Assembly (NCBI GenBank): GCA_041653995.1
Contig: JBAZEK010000002.1
Coordinates: 372,001-436,000 of the forward strand
Reading direction: 5' to 3'
DNA length: 64,000 nucleotides
DNA from: Dehalococcoidia bacterium
Lineage (GTDB): Bacteria > Chloroflexota > Dehalococcoidia > GIF9 > UBA5629
Part shown: positions 1-8,257 of the stretch, piece after piece
Position numbering within the stretch: the first letter of the stretch is position 1
How the letters are laid out: each line of letters begins with the position of its first letter
Notes under the pieces: model-generated
What the model was told of the DNA's origin: nothing
Databases searched by the model: none
The model's input: the letters and a program-made list of their open reading frames with translations, nothing else
Translations under genes and position numbers: made by a program

Positions 1-1
1 T

Positions 2-253
2 CCGGTAGCCAAGGAAATAGGCGCCAAAGAATGCCTCAGCGACACCAAACTGGGCAAGGTCTCGATAATCGGCACGGGTATGCAGAATACCCCGGGCTAC
101 GCAGCCAAGATGTTCCAGACCCTATTTGCGCAGGGCATAAATATACAGATGATAACCACTTCCGAGATACGGATTACCTGTATTATAGCGGAGGACAAGG
201 TGAAAGACGCCGTTAGAGCCCTGCACAAAGCCTTCGAGCTGGATAAAGGTTAG
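2..253 (+). CDS. lysC: Aspartokinase, C-terminal ACT region (5' end outside window)
   Basis: The reading frame is open from base 2 and ends in TAG, giving 83 residues of a protein that begins before the window. They match the tandem ACT regulatory region at the C-terminus of aspartokinase: KVSIIGTGMQNTPGYAAK, then GINIQMITTSEIRITCII, the motif that binds the lysine or threonine effector. Aspartokinase phosphorylates aspartate, the first step toward lysine, threonine, methionine and diaminopimelate. The rest of the lysine branch is in this window: asd, dapA and dapB near 57-59.7 kb and a lysA-type gene at 49.2 kb. The catalytic domain is not visible, so the isozyme type cannot be told. It converges on the Nfu gene with a 9-base gap. 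Confidence 0.85.
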   Translation, partial: PVAKEIGAKECLSDTKLGKVSIIGTGMQNTPGYAAKMFQTLFAQGINIQMITTSEIRITCIIAEDKVKDAVRALHKAFELDKG

Positions 254-262
254 GCCGGACTT

Positions 263-481
263 CTATACGCCCACAACCTCTTTAACTGTGGGAATCTTCT
301 CTTTAAGGAAGCGCTCAATACCTTTTTTCAGCGTCATGGTAGACATCGGGCAGCCGGAGCAGGCGCCCTTTAGCTTCACACTGACTACCCCGTCCTTTAC
401 ATCCACCAGTTCAACGTCGCCGCCGTCTGCCTGGAGGCTGGGGCGGATAATATTTAATACTTCCTGTACCTGTTCTTTCAT
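263..481 (-). CDS. NifU C-terminal-domain (Nfu) Fe-S cluster scaffold protein
   Basis: A 72-residue protein consisting only of the NifU C-terminal domain. [12 protein letters not shown] lies near residues 17-28 and the cluster-ligating CSGCPMST (CxxC) near 41-48. Nfu proteins hold or carry a [4Fe-4S] cluster in the cytoplasm and pass it to apo-enzymes; the two cysteines bind the cluster across a dimer. The length is normal for stand-alone Nfu proteins. An AAGGTG ribosome-binding site precedes the ATG by about five bases, and a sigma70-like promoter lies upstream on the same strand. Many Fe-S proteins in the window (two radical SAM enzymes, a ferredoxin-like protein) are possible clients, but that is inference. 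Confidence 0.9.
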   Translation of the reverse strand: MKEQVQEVLNIIRPSLQADGGDVELVDVKDGVVSVKLKGACSGCPMSTMTLKKGIERFLKEKIPTVKEVVGV

Positions 482-520
482 CAGTGCACCTTCTTATTGA
501 CTTAATTTAGTTTACGTGGT

Positions 521-550
521 AATTTAGCACCGCTTGAAAAGCCGTGTCAA
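521..550 (-). promoter_or_regulatory. Promoter of the nfu gene
   Basis: Reading leftward, a perfect TTGACA lies at 550-545 and TAAATT at 526-521, with an 18-base spacer. This is about 40 bases upstream of the nfu start codon. The -35 is consensus and the -10 matches four of six bases. On the other strand the same region offers TTGACT (497-502) and TAATTT (520-525) at 17 bases, which could serve the rightward TPR gene. Confidence 0.5.
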
Positions 551-630
551 ATCCCCTTCTCTATTGTAAAGGATAGGCGCAGGATTGGATTTGTGAAACG
601 ACTAAAATCACACCGGCACGGGAGCAGGCC

Positions 631-747
631 ATGATAATGAGTAACAGATTTGCCTTTGATCAGGATTTGGTATTAAATAAAATGATTGCGAAGGGCGCAA
701 CAGTATACATGTTTTATGCAGAGGTTATCCAGAATGCCCGAACGTGA
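631..747 (+). CDS. Candidate 38-residue leader ORF overlapping the TPR gene
   Basis: An ATG preceded by GGAG with a six-base gap opens a 38-codon frame starting MIMSNRFAFDQDLVLNKM and ending in TGA at 745-747. It overlaps the start of the TPR gene (734) by 14 bases in another frame. The ribosome-binding site is better than that of the TPR gene, so it could couple translation to it. The peptide has no signal, membrane segment or recognised motif. It may be a real small protein, a leader peptide or chance; no homologue is recognised. Confidence 0.3.
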   Translation: MIMSNRFAFDQDLVLNKMIAKGATVYMFYAEVIQNART

Positions 748-1579
748 AGAAGAGAAAGCCAGAATATGGCGGGGGCGTATCCAGGAAGCCATAAAGATGG
801 CTACGGAGAGTCGCTGGCAGGAGGCTATTGCCGCAAACCAGGGTATTATCGAGGTTTTTCCCGCCGACGTAGACGCTTACAATCGCCTGGGCCGTGCCTA
901 TATGGAGATGGGCGATTATAAGAAAGCCAAGGATGCCTATGGCAAGTCCATCGAACTATCTCCCAGCAATATAATAGCCAGAAAAAACCTCGATCGGCTG
1001 GCGCTGCTTAAAGGCACTAAAGTCGCAAGTGTAAAAAGGGAGAAAGCCAAGCCGAGTGATTTCATCGCTGACGTTGGTAAATACGGCATTGTCAGCCTGC
1101 TCGAGCCCGCTCCTCAATCCGTCCTGCTCAAGCTGACACCGGGGGAAAAGGTCTTTCTTGACGTCAGAAACCAGGATACTGTGGTTAAGAACGACCGGGG
1201 CGAATACCTTGGAGTGATTGAGCCGGAACACGGGCTGCGCCTGGCCAAGCTGCTTAACGGAGGGAACAAATACATAGCGGCCATTGTCAGCCTTGATCAC
1301 GATCACAACAAAGTCAAGGTCATAATACGTGAGACCTTCCAGCATCCCAGCCAGGCCGGCCGACTATCTTTTCCAATACGGGTGACGGAGGCCTACCCCG
1401 CGCATGTAAAAGATAACCTGCTGAGGCACAGCGCTGGAGAGGAAGAAGGGCTGGAAGAGCCCGATTACAGTGAATCGGAAGATACCGAGACCGTCCCTGA
1501 GGGATTCTCGATTTATGAAGGCTACACGGCTACGGAAGACCTGCAACGGCTCGACAACAGCTTCGGTGACGAGGAGTAA
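734..1579 (+). CDS. TPR-repeat protein with a conserved beta-rich domain and acidic tail
   Basis: 281 residues. Residues about 20-95 form two tetratricopeptide repeats ([15 protein letters not shown], then [21 protein letters not shown] and a third partial helix pair). Residues about 120-225 are predicted beta-rich ([18 protein letters not shown] is the most distinctive stretch). The last 50 residues are very acidic. The start was placed at [14 protein letters not shown] because upstream codons read as non-helical filler; a GTG 16 codons earlier is possible. The gene ends two bases before gyrA, so the two are surely co-transcribed. TPRs mediate protein-protein contacts; the middle domain recalls nucleic-acid-binding beta folds such as HIRAN, but I cannot assign it. 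No enzymatic motif is seen. Confidence 0.75.
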   Translation: MPEREEEKARIWRGRIQEAIKMATESRWQEAIAANQGIIEVFPADVDAYNRLGRAYMEMGDYKKAKDAYGKSIELSPSNIIARKNLDRLALLKGTKVASVKREKAKPSDFIADVGKYGIVSLLEPAPQSVLLKLTPGEKVFLDVRNQDTVVKNDRGEYLGVIEPEHGLRLAKLLNGGNKYIAAIVSLDHDHNKVKVIIRETFQHPSQAGRLSFPIRVTEAYPAHVKDNLLRHSAGEEEGLEEPDYSESEDTETVPEGFSIYEGYTATEDLQRLDNSFGDEE

Positions 1580-1581
1580 AA

Positions 1582-4158
1582 ATGGAATTAGGATTCTCTA
1601 TAAAGCCGATCGGTATTGAAGACGAGATGAAACGCTCATACCTCGATTACGCCATGAGCGTTATAGTCTCCCGCGCTTTGCCCGACGTGCGCGACGGCCT
1701 GAAGCCCGTACACCGGCGCATACTCTTCGCCATGCACGATCTCAATATGCGCTACAACGCGCCCTATAAGAAGAGTGCACGCATCGTCGGTGAAGTGCTG
1801 GGCAAATATCATCCACACGGGGATTCCTCGGTTTACGATGCAATGGTCCGCATGGCGCAGGACTTCTCCATGCGTTACCGCCTGGTAGACGGCCAGGGCA
1901 ACTTCGGCAGCGTCGACGACGACCCGCCTGCGGCCATGCGTTACACTGAGGCACGTCTGGCACGGATTGCCGACGAACTGCTGCTGGATATCGACAAGGA
2001 TACAATCGACTTTATACCGAATTTCGATGACAGCCTCAAAGAGCCTTCGGTGTTGCCGGCACGATTGCCGAACTTGCTGGTCAACGGATCCTCCGGCATA
2101 GCGGTGGGCATGGCTACCAATATACCGCCGCATAATCTCACGGAGATCTGCGATGCGATACATTATTTGATAGAGAATCCGGATGCTTCGGTCGACGACC
2201 TGATGAAGTTCGTGAAAGGGCCTGATTTCCCCACGGCCGGCATCATTTGTGGCGTGGAGGGGATAAAAAATGCCTATGCGGTCGGGCAGGGCAAGGTGGT
2301 ATTGAGGGCCAGGGTTGTGGAAGAATCGACCAAGGCAGGTAAGATGCAGTTGATTGTCACCGAACTGCCTTATCAGACCAATAAAGCCGAGCTGGTCAAG
2401 AAGATAGCCGAATTGGCCCGCGACAAGAAGATCGAAGGTATCAGCGATGTCCGCGACGAGTCGGACCGCCAGGGCATGCGTCTTGTCATAGGTCTGCGCA
2501 AGGATGCGCACCCGGCCAAGGTGCAGAACAATCTATTCAAGTTCACATCCATGCAGACGGCTTTCTTCATCAATATGATCGCACTGGTGGAGGGGCAACC
2601 GCGCGTCATCAATCTCAAGGACGCGCTGCAGTGCTACGTGGCTTTCCGCACCGAGGTTATCACACGCAGGACCAAGTACGACCTGCAGAAGGCTAAAGAA
2701 AGAGCGCATATATTGGAGGGCTTTAAGATCGCCCTCGATCATCTGGATGCCGTAATCAAGACAATTCGCGAGTCAGAGACGGCTGATACGGCACGCGCGA
2801 ACCTTATGACGGAGTTTTCGCTCAGCCAGCTTCAGGCGCAGGCAATTCTCGAAATGCAGCTGCGCCGCCTGGCCAATCTTGAACGCAAAAAGATCCTGGA
2901 TGAATATAAGGACGTTCTTAAGACGATACATTACCTGGAGGACCTGCTGGCCAATCCCGATAAGATCCTCAAGCTCATCCAGCAGGATATTCTGGACCTC
3001 AAGACAAAGTTCGGTGACAAGCGCCGCACGGTTATAACACAGGATGAGGCGGGACAATTCCAGGTGGAGGATCTGATCCCTCATATGGATGTGATCGTGA
3101 CGCTGAGCGAGCAGGGTTATATTAAGCGCATCCCGGCAGATGTTTTTCGCAAGCAGCTACGCGGCGGGCGGGGCGTCAAGGGCATGGTAACGCGCGACAG
3201 CGACGATGTGATGAGCTCAATGTCTGCCGATACGCATGACAACCTGCTGTTCTTCACCAACCGCGGCAGAGTTTTCAAGATGAAATGCTACGAGATACCT
3301 CAGGATATCGCGCGCACTACAAAGGGCATCAATATCATTAATTTGATACCCATCGAGGCCAAGGAGAAGGTCACAGCCATGTTCGTGCCGGAGAAGACCG
3401 ATCCGAGCCTATTCATGCTCCTGGCCACCTCCAAGGGCATTGTTAAGAAGACAGGGCTGAGCAGTTTTATCGACGTGCGCCGCAGCGGACTTATAGCCAT
3501 GAAGCTGAAAAACGATGAGGAGCTGATCGGGGTGGACGTTGTAGCCGACACCGATAAGCTGATGCTGGTCAGCCGCAACGGGCAGGCCGTTAAATTCGCC
3601 GTGGCACCCCTGCGCAATGCTTCACGTACAAGCGGCGGCGTGCGGGGTATCAAGCTAAATAAGGGAGATATAGTGGTCAGCATGGGCACTGTACAACCGG
3701 CCGCAGACCTGATTACGGTCACCGAGAATGGATACGGCAAGAAAACCAAAGTGGAGAAATTCCCCCTGCACGGCAGAGGTGGGAAGGGCGTGCTGGCCCA
3801 CAGGGTTAATACCAAGACCGGCAAGGTCATTGCAGCCAAGTTTGTGCCACCCGGCTACGAGCTGTTCATAACGACAGCCAACGGTGTGCAGCTCAGGATC
3901 AACGTGGATGTCGCGAAAGAGACCGTGGTATCGGTAGAAGGTGGAAAGAAGAAGAGGCGCGAGGGTGTGCCCGTCAAGGGCCGCATCACGCAGGGCGTGA
4001 TGCTATCCAGGCTGGATGAAGGCGACCGCGTTGTCTCCATCGCCCTGGTTGAGAAAGAGAATCCCGAGGAACAGGCTGCCAAGGAAACACGCGCCATGGT
4101 CACAACGCCTCCAAAACCTATGATCGCCGGCCAGCAGGAACTCCCGTTCGCCTCATAA
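1582..4158 (+). CDS. gyrA: DNA gyrase subunit A
   Basis: 858 residues, a full-length type IIA topoisomerase breakage-reunion subunit that introduces negative supercoils with GyrB. The catalytic tyrosine is Tyr121 in [14 protein letters not shown]. The quinolone pocket [17 protein letters not shown] keeps the serine (82) and aspartate (86) of the drug-sensitive form. The C-terminal half (about 505-830) is the six-bladed beta-pinwheel. Its GyrA box is QLRGGRG at 525-531, one change from the usual QRRGGRG, which marks it as gyrase rather than topoisomerase IV. gyrB is not adjacent. The gene starts two bases after the TPR gene, implying an operon. The C-terminal tail after the pinwheel ([19 protein letters not shown]) is short. 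Confidence 0.97.
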   Translation: MELGFSIKPIGIEDEMKRSYLDYAMSVIVSRALPDVRDGLKPVHRRILFAMHDLNMRYNAPYKKSARIVGEVLGKYHPHGDSSVYDAMVRMAQDFSMRYRLVDGQGNFGSVDDDPPAAMRYTEARLARIADELLLDIDKDTIDFIPNFDDSLKEPSVLPARLPNLLVNGSSGIAVGMATNIPPHNLTEICDAIHYLIENPDASVDDLMKFVKGPDFPTAGIICGVEGIKNAYAVGQGKVVLRARVVEESTKAGKMQLIVTELPYQTNKAELVKKIAELARDKKIEGISDVRDESDRQGMRLVIGLRKDAHPAKVQNNLFKFTSMQTAFFINMIALVEGQPRVINLKDALQCYVAFRTEVITRRTKYDLQKAKERAHILEGFKIALDHLDAVIKTIRESETADTARANLMTEFSLSQLQAQAILEMQLRRLANLERKKILDEYKDVLKTIHYLEDLLANPDKILKLIQQDILDLKTKFGDKRRTVITQDEAGQFQVEDLIPHMDVIVTLSEQGYIKRIPADVFRKQLRGGRGVKGMVTRDSDDVMSSMSADTHDNLLFFTNRGRVFKMKCYEIPQDIARTTKGINIINLIPIEAKEKVTAMFVPEKTDPSLFMLLATSKGIVKKTGLSSFIDVRRSGLIAMKLKNDEELIGVDVVADTDKLMLVSRNGQAVKFAVAPLRNASRTSGGVRGIKLNKGDIVVSMGTVQPAADLITVTENGYGKKTKVEKFPLHGRGGKGVLAHRVNTKTGKVIAAKFVPPGYELFITTANGVQLRINVDVAKETVVSVEGGKKKRREGVPVKGRITQGVMLSRLDEGDRVVSIALVEKENPEEQAAKETRAMVTTPPKPMIAGQQELPFAS

Positions 4159-4223
4159 ACTCCTGACGGTCATTGAGGGGACTGTGGATCCGCAGAAGTC
4201 CTGCAGTATTTAGGAGGTACGAT

Positions 4224-4919
4224 ATGAAGCTGGTCTTTGTACATGGATCAGGCGCCTGCGGTGATGTATGGATGTTGCAGAAGCAACACTTCACAGATGC
4301 GGATACGCCCGACCTTCCCGGCCATCCCCGAGGAGAGATTTGCACCAGTGTTGAAGCCTATACTGATTGGCTGCACGGCTATTTCCAGGAAAAAGAGTAT
4401 ACAGATATAGTGCTGGCCGGGCATTCGCTGGGAGGGGGCATTGCGCTTATGCACGCGCTCAAGTACCCGGGGGATCTGAAAGGGGTCATCCTGATCGGTT
4501 CCGGCGCACGCCTGAGGGTTTTGCCGTTGATTCTGGAGCTCGTAGGAGCCAAATTAGATGATACGCAGGGCTGGATAAAAGAGTTGGTCGAACCGCTTCA
4601 CGGAACGGTGGATGAGAAGATACGCCGGGCCCTCATGCCCAGACTGGTAGAAGTGGGGCCTGCAGCCCAGCTCAACGATTTTCACTGTTGCGATAAGTTC
4701 GACATTATGGACAAGGTGGGACAGATCAAACTGCCGGCGCTCTGCATCGTGGGCGACCAGGACAATATGACGCCGCCGAAGTATTCCCAGTATCTAGCCG
4801 GCAAGATGACGGATTGCCGGGTGAGTATTGTCGAGGGCGGCACGCACCTGGCCTTCCTGGAGAAGCCGGCGGAAGTTAACCGTGTCATCGAGAGCTTCAT
4901 CAAGCAGATTGCCACATAG
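4224..4919 (+). CDS. Alpha/beta-hydrolase
   Basis: 231 residues with a compact alpha/beta-hydrolase fold. An oxyanion-hole HGSGACGDVW sits near residue 7, the nucleophile elbow GHSLGG contains Ser68, the acid is in GDQDNMTPP and the histidine in GGTHLAFLEKP. Substrate cannot be told; relatives include esterases, C-C hydrolases and haloperoxidase-like enzymes. The ATG at 4224 is chosen because AGGAGG lies seven bases ahead of it; upstream codons in the frame lack this signal. It lies 65 bases after gyrA and 12 before the M50 protease, so it probably belongs to the same transcript. Likely cytoplasmic, as no signal peptide is present. Confidence 0.85.
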   Translation: MKLVFVHGSGACGDVWMLQKQHFTDADTPDLPGHPRGEICTSVEAYTDWLHGYFQEKEYTDIVLAGHSLGGGIALMHALKYPGDLKGVILIGSGARLRVLPLILELVGAKLDDTQGWIKELVEPLHGTVDEKIRRALMPRLVEVGPAAQLNDFHCCDKFDIMDKVGQIKLPALCIVGDQDNMTPPKYSQYLAGKMTDCRVSIVEGGTHLAFLEKPAEVNRVIESFIKQIAT

Positions 4920-4931
4920 ATTGCCGGGTTC

Positions 4932-6053
4932 ATGATGAAAGGATCGCTGCGCATAGCCCGTATCGCCGGAATAGATATCGGCATACATTACACATGGATT
5001 ATTATCTTTATCCTGATCTGCTGGTCACTGGCAGTGGGTTATTTTCCGGCGGAGTACCCGGGCTGGGAAGGCATAATATACTGGGTAACGGCGGCGGTAG
5101 CGGCCCTGCTACTCTTTGTCTCCGTCCTTGTGCATGAGCTGGCGCATTCCCTGATGGCCATATCGCGCGGAGTACCGGTTAAGAGCATAACGCTCTTTTT
5201 ACTGGGCGGCCTGAGCAACCTGGAAGCTGAGCCCGAGAAGCCGGGGATCGAGTTCGCCATCGCCATTGTCGGGCCCCTCACCAGCGTAGCTCTGGCCGGC
5301 CTGTTCTGGGCACTGGATTTATCCGGCCTGGCGGTTGAGGGGCCTGTCAAAGCCACAGTAGTCTACATGATAGAGATCAATGTACTGCTGGCTGCTTTCA
5401 ACATCCTGCCGGGCTTTCCCCTGGATGGCGGCCGCGTCCTGCGCGCAATTCTATGGGGTGCAACCAATGACCTGAGGAAGGCCACTAACATTGCTGCGAC
5501 CGTAGGCCAGGTATTCGGATGGGCCATGATCGCCTGGGGAGCGTTCTGGGCGCTCACCGATAATATAATGGGCGGCGTATGGCTGATCTTTATCGGCTGG
5601 TTTATCAACAGCGCGGCCGAGGCTTCCAGGCGGGAGATGGAGCTGCGTGCGATCTGGCTGAATGTGAAGGTGGCCAGCGTGATGAACGACCGCCCGGAGA
5701 CGGTCGAAGGCGGCTCAAACGTCGAAGCGCTGGTCAACGATGTTTACGTTAAGAAAGGCATCAGGTCAGCCGCCGTGGTTGAAGGTGGTAAATTGCTCGG
5801 TATAGTTACTCTTGCCGATATCCAGAAGCTGGCGCCCGACGCATGGCGGGCCACACCGATCTCCAAAGTCATGACGCCCCAGCCGCTTAAGACGGTAACA
5901 CCGGGCGACAACATGAAAACCGCAGTGCGCCTCATGGCAGAGAACGGGTTGAACCAGTTGCCCGTAGTGATAGAGGAGCGGCTGGTGGGTATACTGAACC
6001 GCGCCGACATAATCAGGTATGTGCAGGTTCACCACCAACTGGGCAAGAAATGA
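4932..6053 (+). CDS. Site-2 protease family (M50) zinc metalloprotease with CBS pair
   Basis: 373 residues. The N-terminal 210 residues hold about six membrane segments with the zinc motif HELAH in VLVHELAHSLMA and the third ligand in FPLDGGRVLRA, both within membrane helices. Residues about 235-365 are two CBS domains (VASVMNDRPETV; ISKVMTPQPLKTV), which usually sense adenine nucleotides. This is the SpoIVFB-like, CBS-containing branch of intramembrane-cleaving proteases that cut membrane-bound regulators or signal remnants. Its substrate is not evident from the neighbours. The start is one of two adjacent ATG codons (4932 or 4935). It follows the hydrolase by 12 bases. Confidence 0.92.
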   Translation: MMKGSLRIARIAGIDIGIHYTWIIIFILICWSLAVGYFPAEYPGWEGIIYWVTAAVAALLLFVSVLVHELAHSLMAISRGVPVKSITLFLLGGLSNLEAEPEKPGIEFAIAIVGPLTSVALAGLFWALDLSGLAVEGPVKATVVYMIEINVLLAAFNILPGFPLDGGRVLRAILWGATNDLRKATNIAATVGQVFGWAMIAWGAFWALTDNIMGGVWLIFIGWFINSAAEASRREMELRAIWLNVKVASVMNDRPETVEGGSNVEALVNDVYVKKGIRSAAVVEGGKLLGIVTLADIQKLAPDAWRATPISKVMTPQPLKTVTPGDNMKTAVRLMAENGLNQLPVVIEERLVGILNRADIIRYVQVHHQLGKK

Positions 6054-6096
6054 CCGGCGGCTGGTATTGTTAAAAACCCGCCGTAACCGTTCTTGC

Positions 6097-6558
6097 CTAT
6101 TTGGCGCCCGGTCTGCGTATGGTAAGAACAGGGCACGAGGCCTGGCGGACGATCTGCTCCGTGGTGGACCCCGAGATAAACCTGCGCCACCCCGAGAGTC
6201 CATGGGTAGCTATCACGATCAAGTCGACTGCATTCTCTCCGGCATAGCGCATGACCTCACCGGCGGCATTACCGATAAGCACCTCCGTCACCGCAGTGAC
6301 GTCCCGGCTGATCTTTTGCTCCGTCAGGCTCTTAAGTGACTTCTGAGCCTGTCCTTCGAGTTCCTGCTGGTAAGAGGCCACATTAAAACTGGCCGATTCA
6401 ACGCCAATAGGCGCCTCTACGATGGGCACCAGGGGCACCACATTGATGACGTGAAGCGTGGCGCCGAAATGCGCTGCAAGTTCGTCGGCTACCTTTAGCG
6501 CTTCGTAAGAAGGATCGCTGAAATCCGTCGGGCAAAGAATATTCTTAATCGGCAACAT
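6097..6558 (-). CDS. Universal stress protein (UspA family)
   Basis: 153 residues with a single Usp domain: IKNILCPTDFSDPSYEALK at the N-terminus and the nucleotide-binding motif THGLSGWRRFISGSTTEQIV near the C-terminus, matching the G-x2-G-x9-GS signature of the ATP-binding subgroup. Universal stress proteins are cytoplasmic dimers that help survival under starvation or redox stress; partner and trigger are unknown here. GGAGG lies upstream of the ATG. A TATAAT at 6588-6583, in the 40-base gap after pyrE, may give it a separate promoter, although the -35 is poor. Confidence 0.92.
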   Translation of the reverse strand: MLPIKNILCPTDFSDPSYEALKVADELAAHFGATLHVINVVPLVPIVEAPIGVESASFNVASYQQELEGQAQKSLKSLTEQKISRDVTAVTEVLIGNAAGEVMRYAGENAVDLIVIATHGLSGWRRFISGSTTEQIVRQASCPVLTIRRPGAK

Positions 6559-6598
6559 CTCTAAATTCCACCTCCGGTAACAATTATATACGATCTGC

Positions 6599-7165
6599 TT
6601 ACTGCAGCTTATTTGCCTGCACAGTGCCGTCTGGATTGAAGTGGATCAAGGGCACGAAGTCATACCCATCAGCCATAAGCTTATCTCCTCCGCCTTCGTG
6701 ACGGTCGACTATGGCTACGACCTTCACCACAATACAGCCCATGTTTTCAACGGCTTCTATGGCCTTATAAACCGATCCCCCTCGCGTAACCACATCATCC
6801 ACAATAGCCACCCGCATGCCCGGTTCCAGTGGTCCCTCAATCAGTTTTTTAGTACCGTGTTCCTTGGGGGACTCACGTACCATGAACGCTAACAGCGGTT
6901 TACCTCTTTGATGGCTGATGATGGAAACAGCCGTGGCAATGGGGATAGCGCCCAGTATGAGGCCGCCGACCGCCTGCGCTCCGCTGCCCTCCAGTATATT
7001 GAAGATGGCTTCGCCAACGCGGCATGCTCCCTCCGGGTGAAGGGTAAGCAGTTTGCCTTCGAAATAGCGGTTGCTTTTGGCGCCGGACGCGAGGATGAAC
7101 TCGCCGAACTTGATGGCCCCGGTCTGTTTAGCCAACTCAATGAGCGAATCTGCGGGGGTATTCAT
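6599..7165 (-). CDS. pyrE: Orotate phosphoribosyltransferase
   Basis: 188 residues. It transfers orotate to phosphoribosyl pyrophosphate to give OMP, the fifth step of pyrimidine synthesis. The PRPP-binding loop VAIVDDVVTRGGS lies near residues 121-133, and the N-terminal GAIKFGEFILASGAKSNRY is typical of OPRTases. The frame could begin 23 codons earlier, but the conserved family N-terminus starts at MNTPADSLIELAKQTGAIKFG, so that ATG is preferred; its ribosome-binding site is weak. The gene diverges from the zinc-ribbon TPR gene. No other pyrimidine gene is in the window. Confidence 0.93.
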   Translation of the reverse strand: MNTPADSLIELAKQTGAIKFGEFILASGAKSNRYFEGKLLTLHPEGACRVGEAIFNILEGSGAQAVGGLILGAIPIATAVSIISHQRGKPLLAFMVRESPKEHGTKKLIEGPLEPGMRVAIVDDVVTRGGSVYKAIEAVENMGCIVVKVVAIVDRHEGGGDKLMADGYDFVPLIHFNPDGTVQANKLQ

Positions 7166-7268
7166 AGCTTCAATCCAAATCCAGAGACCGAGGGAAATTA
7201 TACGTCCCTGCACCTGTATAATCAACTGCACCATTAAGCCGGCATGTACTTTTTCTGCTCCTGTGGGG

Positions 7269-7274
7269 TATAAT
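7269..7274 (+). promoter_or_regulatory. Candidate -10 element upstream of the zinc-ribbon TPR gene
   Basis: A perfect TATAAT stands 20 bases before the GTG start at 7295, between the divergent pyrE and TPR genes. The -35 region (around 7245-7251, TGTACTT) is a poor match, so only the -10 is supported. A start site near 7281 would leave a very short leader. Confidence 0.4.
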
Positions 7275-7294
7275 CGGGTAAACAGCGGTTATAA

Positions 7295-8257
7295 GTGAAC
7301 ATGCAGCAGAGTTTCCTCTGTCCGCGGTGTGGTAACGTAGCCTTCCTTGGGCAGCGTTTCTGTGGATTCTGTGATCTGATCTTCGTATATTCATGTGTTC
7401 AATGCGGCTCTGCCGTTGAGCCTGGAACCACTTACTGCGGAAACTGCGGCACGGAGATAGAATGGGGTATTACGGAGACGCCGGTTCCAAAGCCGCCAGC
7501 CCCTGCCGCACCGGCAGGCAATGTAGAGCAGCCGGTAAATATCGGCCAGCCGGGCTCCGCTACCCTGAAAGAATCAGCCAGGCAACCGACGCTGGCGGAA
7601 CAACAGGACGATCCCTTGTCATATCCTATTCCTGCGCCACCCACCCCGAAGTCGACCCCTCCTCCCCAGGTATCAGTCGAGCATAAGGCGAAGGCGGAAG
7701 CACATCAGGAGAAAAGTTTCGAACTGCTTAAGGACGGCCATTACTCCCTGGCGATAGACGAGTTGACCAAGGCAATTCAATTCGATCCGACCACGGCAAT
7801 CGTCTACCTGTTGCGGGGAGGGGCTTTCTATAAGAAGGGCGATCTTGATCTTGCGCTGGCAGACCTCAACCGCGCCATAGACCTCGATCCCAACCTGGCG
7901 GCGGCTTTCTATAACAGGGGCAGCGTATATTACTACAGGAAAGAATTCGACCGCGCCATCGAAGACTTCTCGCGCTCTATCAATATTGACGATACAGACC
8001 CCGGCGCGTTTCACAATCGCGGCTGCGCCTACATGATGAAAGGTCAATATTACCAGGCCATCGAGGACATCAGCCGGTCGATCATGCTCGACTCTCGGGA
8101 TCCCAGGGTCTATTGCAGCCGGGGCAGCGCATACATGCAGACAGGTCAGGTACTTAAGGCCGCAGAGGATTTCCGCAGGGCCAAGGGCATGACCTCAGAT
8201 TTGGCCATCATCCACAAAGCTGACCAGGCGCTGAAAGAGATGGGGCAGGGGCTTTAG
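7295..8257 (+). CDS. Double zinc-ribbon protein with TPR repeats
   Basis: 320 residues. Residues 9-50 contain four CxxC pairs (CPRCG, CGFC, CVQCG, CGNCG) forming two zinc ribbons. Residues about 55-125 are a Pro/Ala-rich linker. From about 135 to the end are five TPR units, for example AIDELTKAIQFDP, ALADLNRAIDLDP and AIEDFSRSINIDD. Such proteins act as scaffolds; no catalytic motif is present. Start is GTG at 7295 or ATG at 7301, both in frame. The stop codon overlaps that of rmuC on the other strand by two bases (convergent, interlocking). The TPR core resembles many unlinked TPR proteins, so no specific role can be given. Confidence 0.8.
   Translation: MNMQQSFLCPRCGNVAFLGQRFCGFCDLIFVYSCVQCGSAVEPGTTYCGNCGTEIEWGITETPVPKPPAPAAPAGNVEQPVNIGQPGSATLKESARQPTLAEQQDDPLSYPIPAPPTPKSTPPPQVSVEHKAKAEAHQEKSFELLKDGHYSLAIDELTKAIQFDPTTAIVYLLRGGAFYKKGDLDLALADLNRAIDLDPNLAAAFYNRGSVYYYRKEFDRAIEDFSRSINIDDTDPGAFHNRGCAYMMKGQYYQAIEDISRSIMLDSRDPRVYCSRGSAYMQTGQVLKAAEDFRRAKGMTSDLAIIHKADQALKEMGQGL

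Noticed and set aside
1636..2511. 291-codon open frame on the minus strand inside gyrA
   Set aside because: It mirrors gyrA codon usage, has no ribosome-binding site or recognised motif, and gyrA is certain.
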